A DNA stretch of 20,106 nt. Source: Chrysochromulina tobinii. Lineage: Eukaryota > Haptophyta > Prymnesiales > Chrysochromulinaceae. The translations under genes were made by a program, and so were the position numbers. The notes under the pieces were generated by a model. It saw only the letters and a list, made by a program, of their open reading frames with translations. It was not told the DNA's origin and made no database searches. Shown piece after piece: positions 15,039 to 20,106 of the stretch (its first letter is position 1; each line of letters starts with the position of its first letter). The stretch spans positions 1 through 20,106 of the forward strand of contig JWZX01001566.1 in the NCBI GenBank assembly GCA_001275005.1, read 5' to 3'.

Positions 15039-18000
15039 TCACGGCTTGGTCATGAACGCGAAGCACGACGTAATGGCCTGGACGCTGAGGTCGAGCAGGT
15101 TCACGATTGTCTCTCCGCAAAAGTTGGCGAAGAACTCGGACGCGAAGAGAATGGGGAAGCCCTTGGCAGCGAGGATGAGCACGGGCTCGTTGACTACGAA
15201 GCGCTGGAATACGCAGAAGATCCACGCAAAAATGAGCTGCTGCCACATGCCACCGCCGACAAAGAGTTCGCATGCGTAAAAGATGAAGGTGATGAGGAGC
15301 CCGAACCAAACGACCAGGCTGGCCACCCACCCGAACAGGATCCTGCGCACGTCAGCCCAGTGACGCAAATGCACCGATCGTGTCAGAGACTGCACCAGCA
15401 TCCAGTCGTCGAGGCTCGCATAGGAAAACTTGCGGTCCTTGACCGGGCGGTTTCTGTTGGATGCTTGCTGCAAGAGGCTTTTGAGACGAGGTTTGCTGCC
15501 GTCTTTCGACTGTCGTCTGTCGATGCGCTTCTCAGCTGCACGATCCTTCGCAAGAGCGCTGTGTCCGCAGCGAATACGAACGCGCGGGCGCTCTCGCTTG
15601 CGCTCGGATCCTTCTTCTGGAGGCGAAGGAGGTGGCGATGCAGCAGAAAGTGACACTCCGCTCTCCACACACGTCTCCACACACATCGCCAGTGCAGAGG
15701 AAAGCTTGACTCCGCCCTCTTGACAAGCCCGCGCACCACAACGCTTCCTGAGCTCCTCAAGTTTCCGCTGCGCCTCAAGCACCTGCTCCTCGGCCGCCTT
15801 TTTGGCAGCACTTGCCTCTGCCAGCGCAGAGACTTGATTCATCGCGCGCACTTTGCTCATGGCTCCGCGGAGCCGCGCACGCCCTAGGGGGATGCCATCG
15901 CCTGATGGCTGGATTGAATCTCCCGATGGACGTGAAGGGGGCTCGTCAACGGCCGGTTCTGAGCTGCCGAGCTCCAGAGGGCTCATGACACCAGCGGCTG
16001 CTCCCGCGGTCCGATCCTCGGCTTGGAGCCCGAAAACCGACGGGCCCTTCCTTGACGAAACCGACGGATCCTCGGCTTCGAGCCCTTCTCCCTTGAACGC
16101 CTCGAGGACCACGGGGAGGTGCACCGTTGCCGTTGGCCGTGCCTCGAGCTCAGGGCGAGGATCCGTCGGTTTCGTCAACGTCCCTGTTGCGAGTTGAGCT
16201 CCCGGCCTTGCGTCGAGCTGCTCCACGACGTCGGCCTCACGCACGGGCCTGAGGCCCTGATCGGACGACCCCACGGCATCGACCGTTGGAACCCTTGTGC
16301 AGGGCGCCAGGCCGAGACTGGCCGTGGAGCTCATATGAATAGCATCAGAGATCGAAGAGCCAGGTAGAGAGAGCACTACTCTGGCGCCGCGCGTCAGTTT
16401 CCGCCCTCCAGCAGAAACAGAGAACTCAAACTTGGGGCGGAAATAATTGTCACCTGCCTTGATGAAACATTTCTGATTGACACGAAGGAGCCCGAAAGCC
16501 CGGAGGTCAGCTTCATAGAACCAAGTGCGGCGCTGTAGGGCAAAAGCCAGCTGCGCATTCCTGAGCTCGTAGCAGCGTCCCGTCGTCGGTAGAGTGGATC
16601 CGATGAGTTCCCACGCCAACCCATCTGGCGGTACGGCCTCCTCAACTTTGGTCGTCTCGTCACTCTTATCCGGAACGATGAGTCGGTACAGCTTACGGAG
16701 TGGCCAGCCGAAAAGCAGTGTAAGCAATCGGATGGGCACGCGCGCGAGGAACTCCGGCTCAAAAAGCCAGCCTAAGGTGAGCATAGCTGGGATGCAAATA
16801 GCTGCTGCAATGCTCGCAGAAAAGACGATGCCGACCGGATTGATTACCATGGGTTCGCCGTTTGTTGGGCCCGAGTAAAACATGCACAAGATCACCAATT
16901 CGAGGTTGATTGAGTTGAAAAGCACCATCACGGTCATCGCGCGGGTTGCGCCGCTCGCCCCGCGATAGACGAGCCCAGAGAGCAGGGAGTGCGATCCCTT
17001 GAAGGCTAGCCAAATGCGCTTGTACGACCGGTCGACATCCTTGCTCCATCGCTTTGCAAGCACTTCCTTCTGTGCCTCCAGCTTGGCCTGTGACCAGCGG
17101 TGTGCGGCCGAGACGCGCGGAGTTTGGCCAGAGCCGGCGTCGGCAGCCGGCGCCTGGCCCCGATTGCCAAAGATCCCAAGCACGTCCTTTTCTATTCTCT
17201 TTCGCTCGTGGCGCACTGCAATTTTGACTCGCTGCTGCTTGGCCAGCACGGCCCGTGGACCCACTTCAAATGTGACTCGCTCCTGCCTGCCCAGCTCATG
17301 CAGACTCCGTGTAAGCGGAGCAGGTACGGCCCGTGGACCCACATCAAATGTGACTCGCTCCTGCCTGCCCTGCTCACGCTTTAGTATCACGTCCTGGAGA
17401 CTCCGCTTGCGTTCGAGACTCCGTGAAAGCGGAGCAGGCGGAGACTCATCCAGAGAGGTCCTCTCATGCTTGGCCATTACAGGTGGCGACTCATCCAGAG
17501 AGGTTGTCAAACGCCGGGGCCGTGCACGCGGAACAGCACCACCGGCCTCCTCGTCGATCTCATCGATGCTGACCTCTTCTGCAGGCTTGAAGGCCTCAAC
17601 GAAGGTCTCTTGAGTGGCGCCGAAAAATGGGGCAGTGGCCGGGGAAGCTCCGTCGGCTGTTGCGGTGGCTGACGCTGCTTTGTCTGCGGGATCAGCTGTC
17701 GGCCCACGCGGCGTACTGCTCTGGCCGAGGGCGTTGGCTGCCAACGCAGTCCAACCCAAGCTCCACCAGCGCCGCTGGTGTCGAGCGGCGCCGCTGCCCG
17801 CAGCCCCATTGGTGGAAGCGGCAGCCACCGTCTTGTCCCTGGCCGAGCTGCCGCCTGCCACCGCCGGCGCGGCCGCTCTCTTGCTCATCACGTCCGTGGC
17901 GGCGTTGACATTCCCAGCCTGACCCGCGACCGCCTTCAAGACTGTTGCCTTTTGTATCGCGCCTTTGCCCTGCGCCGACTTGGCCGCTTCGGCAGGGCTC

Positions 18001-20106
18001 ATGGGACGACGTGGATTTGGTGCAACTCGTGGGGGTGCGGTCGAAAGTACGGAGGACATTGGGGGCGACGGCGGAGGCGAAGGCTGCCCAGCACGATCAT
18101 CAAAGCCGCCGATTTGGGAAGGGAGGGGCTGCTTCTCCTGCTTGATGCCGAAGACCGCGGATGACCTGAGCGCCGCGAGTGACTTCCCCTTTGAACCCTG
18201 AGCAAGCGTCGCCGATTTTCTCGTGCTTGTGGCGCTCTGCTGCTGCGGATGCTTCTCTTGCTTGATGCCGAAGACCGCGGATGACCTGAGCGCCGCAAGT
18301 GACTTCGCCATTGGACCCTGAGCAGGCGATACCGATTTTATCCTGCTGGTAGCGTTTATCCCGCTGGTGGCGTCCGATGCCGCTAACAATGAGCTCCATG
18401 TTGCCGCTTTCCCCTGAGTCTCCGATGCCGCGATGAATGAGAGATCCCCGCGTGACGACGCACGCAATAAGAGATGTTGAATATCTTGTCCGGATTTGGT
18501 TGCCTTCTTCCTGCCGACGATTTGAGAGATGCTCTTGAGTGCCTTCCGCTGCGCCTCCAGCTTGCGACCTTTGACAAGCAGCTCGGTGACAGCAATCTCC
18601 GCTCGATCGCGACGGACCGCATTGACGAGACTGATGACGAGGGCCACGATGAGAAGCATCACGAGACACCAAACCACAGGATCTTTGTCGATCCGTGGAT
18701 TTAAGGCGCACTGCACGGCGCTGATGCTCATGGTGTTGATGGTCACTGACTCCAGGATCGTGTCGAGTAACTCTTCTACGGTGAGAGGAAACTCAAAGGC
18801 GATGAACTCGGTGAGGTGGTTGCAAGAGCAGCCGACTCCGCCCTCCGGGTCAACGATCGTCCTGCAGCCGTCGGTCGACCAGAACCCCTCAGCCTCGTTC
18901 CAGAAGCGGCACTGGACGATCGTGTCACAACTCCACGACGAGGCCACATCGACGAGGCCGCCTCGGATTTCGATCGTTGGCTCCAAGGTGGGCTCGCCAA
19001 TGCACGGCGGCCGGCTATTGTTGACAGAGTTCACGCGGTAGGGCAGGCTGATTTCGATGGGTGTCGAGGCGTTCTTGATCTCAATCTTGTCCCCATTCGG
19101 CCGGAGCAGCTTAAAGGTGACCACCGGGCTTGCCTGCCCGGAGCTGACGCTACTCCCATCCTCCGACAGGCGCCGTAGGCCACGAGTGGCTGTCGGTGGA
19201 GCGTGCAAGTTGACAGCGGTGAGAAAAAGAACCACAGATACGGGCTCGGAGAGGTCGATGCCGGGCACGGTGTCGAGAAGGCCCGTGGGCATATGCACGA
19301 CTACGGTTGCCTCACCGAGGTTCGAGTCGCAGCTCATAGGCGTCGAGGCCAATGCCGAGGGCGGGCGCAACGCGATCGACATATTGAGGTTGGGCGACGA
19401 CAGCACAACGAGCTCAGACGAATTGCTCGAGCCGAGGCCTGAGGCGGTCGCCCGGATGAGCTCATCGACGGCGTTCCCAATCTGAACAGCGGCCTCGTTA
19501 GAGCTCGCGCTGCCCTGCGAGAATGCCTGCACTTCAAGCAAGCCGGAGACCGCGCCAACTACCGACTGGGCGCTCCCAGGGTCGAGTGACTCTGTCGTGG
19601 CGAGCACGTGGCTCAATTCATTCGCTGCTGCCGATACGGCAGCGGCGGCCTGCTCGGCGACAGCGGCCTGAGCTACCGCGTAGGCGCTGGCATTGTTGGC
19701 GCTGGCATTGCCGGCGCTGCCACCCGTCGGCGGGGTGAGCGCTGTCCACCCTCTCAACAAGTTGGTGGAGTCGATGATGGACACAAGCACCTCCGTGAGC
19801 GGTCGCAACGGCGGAGGAGGCTGCGAAGGCGGAGGTTTGGGAGGTGGCAACCGGGGCGGAGGTGGGGGCGTCCGCGGGAAGCCTACTGGCACGAGTGGCG
19901 GCCAGCTCGGTGGAGGAGGAGTTGGAGGTCGACGCGGGGATGGAGGCGGACGCAGCGGCGGTGGCGGCGGAGGCGCCAAAGGAGGCGACGATGGAGGCAG
20001 CGGCGGCGGGCTTGCTGGTGGCGGGCTTGGGGGGGGCAGCATTGGCGATGGTGGTGGCAAAGGTGGAGGTGGCGAGGGCCGAGGGGGGCTGGGTGGATGC
20101 TGGGGT
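15039..20106 (-). CDS. GPS/GAIN-domain multi-pass membrane protein, polycystin-1-like (5' partial)
   Basis: About 1688 residues are visible; the frame stays open to the window edge, so the N-terminus is missing. A Pro/Ser-rich extracellular stretch leads into a GAIN-like region with several NxS/T sites and a GPS motif (about 18800-18930) with CRFWNE, a tryptophan-GC step and CSCNHLTEF. The HL-T cleavage triplet is intact, so autoproteolysis is plausible. A helix (VVWCLVMLLIVALVISLV, about 18618-18680) follows. Next is a long basic, Ser/Ala-rich cytoplasmic region with a 40-aa tandem repeat and two RVTF motifs, then two helices (about 16766-16945), another soluble region, and at least two helices near the C-terminus (about 15122-15345). 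The architecture resembles polycystin-1/GPS proteins of protists; no PLAT domain or polycystin pore was recognised. A single exon in the window. Family members act as surface receptors or channel partners. Confidence 0.8.
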   Translation of the reverse strand, partial: PQHPPSPPRPSPPPPLPPPSPMLPPPSPPPASPPPLPPSSPPLAPPPPPPLRPPPSPRRPPTPPPPSWPPLVPVGFPRTPPPPPRLPPPKPPPSQPPPPLRPLTEVLVSIIDSTNLLRGWTALTPPTGGSAGNASANNASAYAVAQAAVAEQAAAAVSAAANELSHVLATTESLDPGSAQSVVGAVSGLLEVQAFSQGSASSNEAAVQIGNAVDELIRATASGLGSSNSSELVVLSSPNLNMSIALRPPSALASTPMSCDSNLGEATVVVHMPTGLLDTVPGIDLSEPVSVVLFLTAVNLHAPPTATRGLRRLSEDGSSVSSGQASPVVTFKLLRPNGDKIEIKNASTPIEISLPYRVNSVNNSRPPCIGEPTLEPTIEIRGGLVDVASSWSCDTIVQCRFWNEAEGFWSTDGCRTIVDPEGGVGCSCNHLTEFIAFEFPLTVEELLDTILESVTINTMSISAVQCALNPRIDKDPVVWCLVMLLIVALVISLVNAVRRDRAEIAVTELLVKGRKLEAQRKALKSISQIVGRKKATKSGQDIQHLLLRASSRGDLSFIAASETQGKAATWSSLLAASDATSGINATSRIKSVSPAQGPMAKSLAALRSSAVFGIKQEKHPQQQSATSTRKSATLAQGSKGKSLAALRSSAVFGIKQEKQPLPSQIGGFDDRAGQPSPPPSPPMSSVLSTAPPRVAPNPRRPMSPAEAAKSAQGKGAIQKATVLKAVAGQAGNVNAATDVMSKRAAAPAVAGGSSARDKTVAAASTNGAAGSGAARHQRRWWSLGWTALAANALGQSSTPRGPTADPADKAASATATADGASPATAPFFGATQETFVEAFKPAEEVSIDEIDEEAGGAVPRARPRRLTTSLDESPPVMAKHERTSLDESPPAPLSRSLERKRSLQDVILKREQGRQERVTFDVGPRAVPAPLTRSLHELGRQERVTFEVGPRAVLAKQQRVKIAVRHERKRIEKDVLGIFGNRGQAPAADAGSGQTPRVSAAHRWSQAKLEAQKEVLAKRWSKDVDRSYKRIWLAFKGSHSLLSGLVYRGASGATRAMTVMVLFNSINLELVILCMFYSGPTNGEPMVINPVGIVFSASIAAAICIPAMLTLGWLFEPEFLARVPIRLLTLLFGWPLRKLYRLIVPDKSDETTKVEEAVPPDGLAWELIGSTLPTTGRCYELRNAQLAFALQRRTWFYEADLRAFGLLRVNQKCFIKAGDNYFRPKFEFSVSAGGRKLTRGARVVLSLPGSSISDAIHMSSTASLGLAPCTRVPTVDAVGSSDQGLRPVREADVVEQLDARPGAQLATGTLTKPTDPRPELEARPTATVHLPVVLEAFKGEGLEAEDPSVSSRKGPSVFGLQAEDRTAGAAAGVMSPLELGSSEPAVDEPPSRPSGDSIQPSGDGIPLGRARLRGAMSKVRAMNQVSALAEASAAKKAAEEQVLEAQRKLEELRKRCGARACQEGGVKLSSALAMCVETCVESGVSLSAASPPPSPPEEGSERKRERPRVRIRCGHSALAKDRAAEKRIDRRQSKDGSKPRLKSLLQQASNRNRPVKDRKFSYASLDDWMLVQSLTRSVHLRHWADVRRILFGWVASLVVWFGLLITFIFYACELFVGGGMWQQLIFAWIFCVFQRFVVNEPVLILAAKGFPILFASEFFANFCGETIVNLLDLSVQAITSCFAFMTKP
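17250..17385 (-). repeat. Two-copy coding repeat with RVTF motifs
   Basis: Two copies about 78-81 bp apart, each containing the same ggcccgtggacccac segment, encode RQERVTFDVGPRAV and RQERVTFEVGPRAV in the cytoplasmic part of the GPS-domain protein. A degenerate third unit encodes QQRVKIAV. RVTF fits the RVxF docking consensus for protein phosphatase 1. Confidence 0.7.
18121..18345 (-). repeat. 120-bp (40-aa) tandem repeat
   Basis: Two adjacent copies offset by exactly 120 bp encode KSLAALRSSAVFGIKQEK units in the cytoplasmic region of the GPS-domain protein. High similarity indicates recent in-frame duplication. Confidence 0.8.
19800..20106 (-). repeat. Pro/Ser-rich extracellular linker
   Basis: On the minus strand this encodes dense PPPSPPP-type sequence running to the window edge. 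Such hydroxyproline-type stretches are common in algal surface proteins. It shows that the gene extends beyond the window. Confidence 0.75.

Overview
The window looks like nuclear DNA from a unicellular alga, most likely a haptophyte or a relative. The evidence is high GC content, long and mostly uninterrupted ORFs, very Ala/Pro/Gly-rich low-complexity proteins, few and short introns, and a mix of animal-like families (GPS/GAIN membrane protein, AID/APOBEC-like deaminase, SLC35E3-like transporter). This placement is inferred from gene content; no rRNA or other marker gene is present. No tRNA, rRNA, CRISPR array or transposase gene was recognised.

Layout. (1) 210-1196 (+): triose-phosphate-translocator / SLC35E-type drug/metabolite transporter. 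(2) 2020-3943 (+): a low-complexity protein of unknown function whose reading frame changes once near 3015-3120 (short intron or 1-nt error) and which ends in a 48-residue domain. (3) 4907-11457 (+): a very large multidomain gene that I read as two exons joined by a 188-nt intron (9156-9343). Its predicted product of about 2120 aa carries, in order, the same 48-residue domain, a Pro/Met repeat, Ala-rich coils, a PAF-acetylhydrolase-like SGNH domain lacking its catalytic serine, IQ-like motifs, a CCHC zinc knuckle, three CCCH zinc fingers, an RGG box, a further Ala/Glu-rich stretch and an AID/APOBEC-like zinc deaminase domain. (4) 12341-14638 (+): a six-TM voltage-gated K+ channel with a cyclic-nucleotide-binding domain. 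(5) >20106-15039 (-): a GPS/GAIN-domain multi-pass membrane protein (polycystin-1-like), convergent with the channel and cut at its 5' end by the window edge.

The most interesting object is gene 3. It appears to put several RNA-binding modules (CCHC, three CCCH, RGG) on the same chain as a nucleic-acid deaminase domain, together with a degenerate SGNH fold. That suggests a self-targeting RNA (or ssDNA) base editor. The upstream gene 2 shares a terminal domain with it, so the two may derive from a duplication or act in one complex. The channel and the GPS protein at the other end are both membrane signalling proteins, but nothing in the sequence ties them functionally to the editor-like gene.

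Non-coding structure includes a perfect 12-bp hairpin over the start codon of gene 1, a perfect 25-bp inverted repeat whose right arm holds the first ATG of the channel, a dispersed repeat in opposite orientations upstream of genes 2 and 4, a 78-bp tandem duplication between genes 2 and 3, and several microsatellites.
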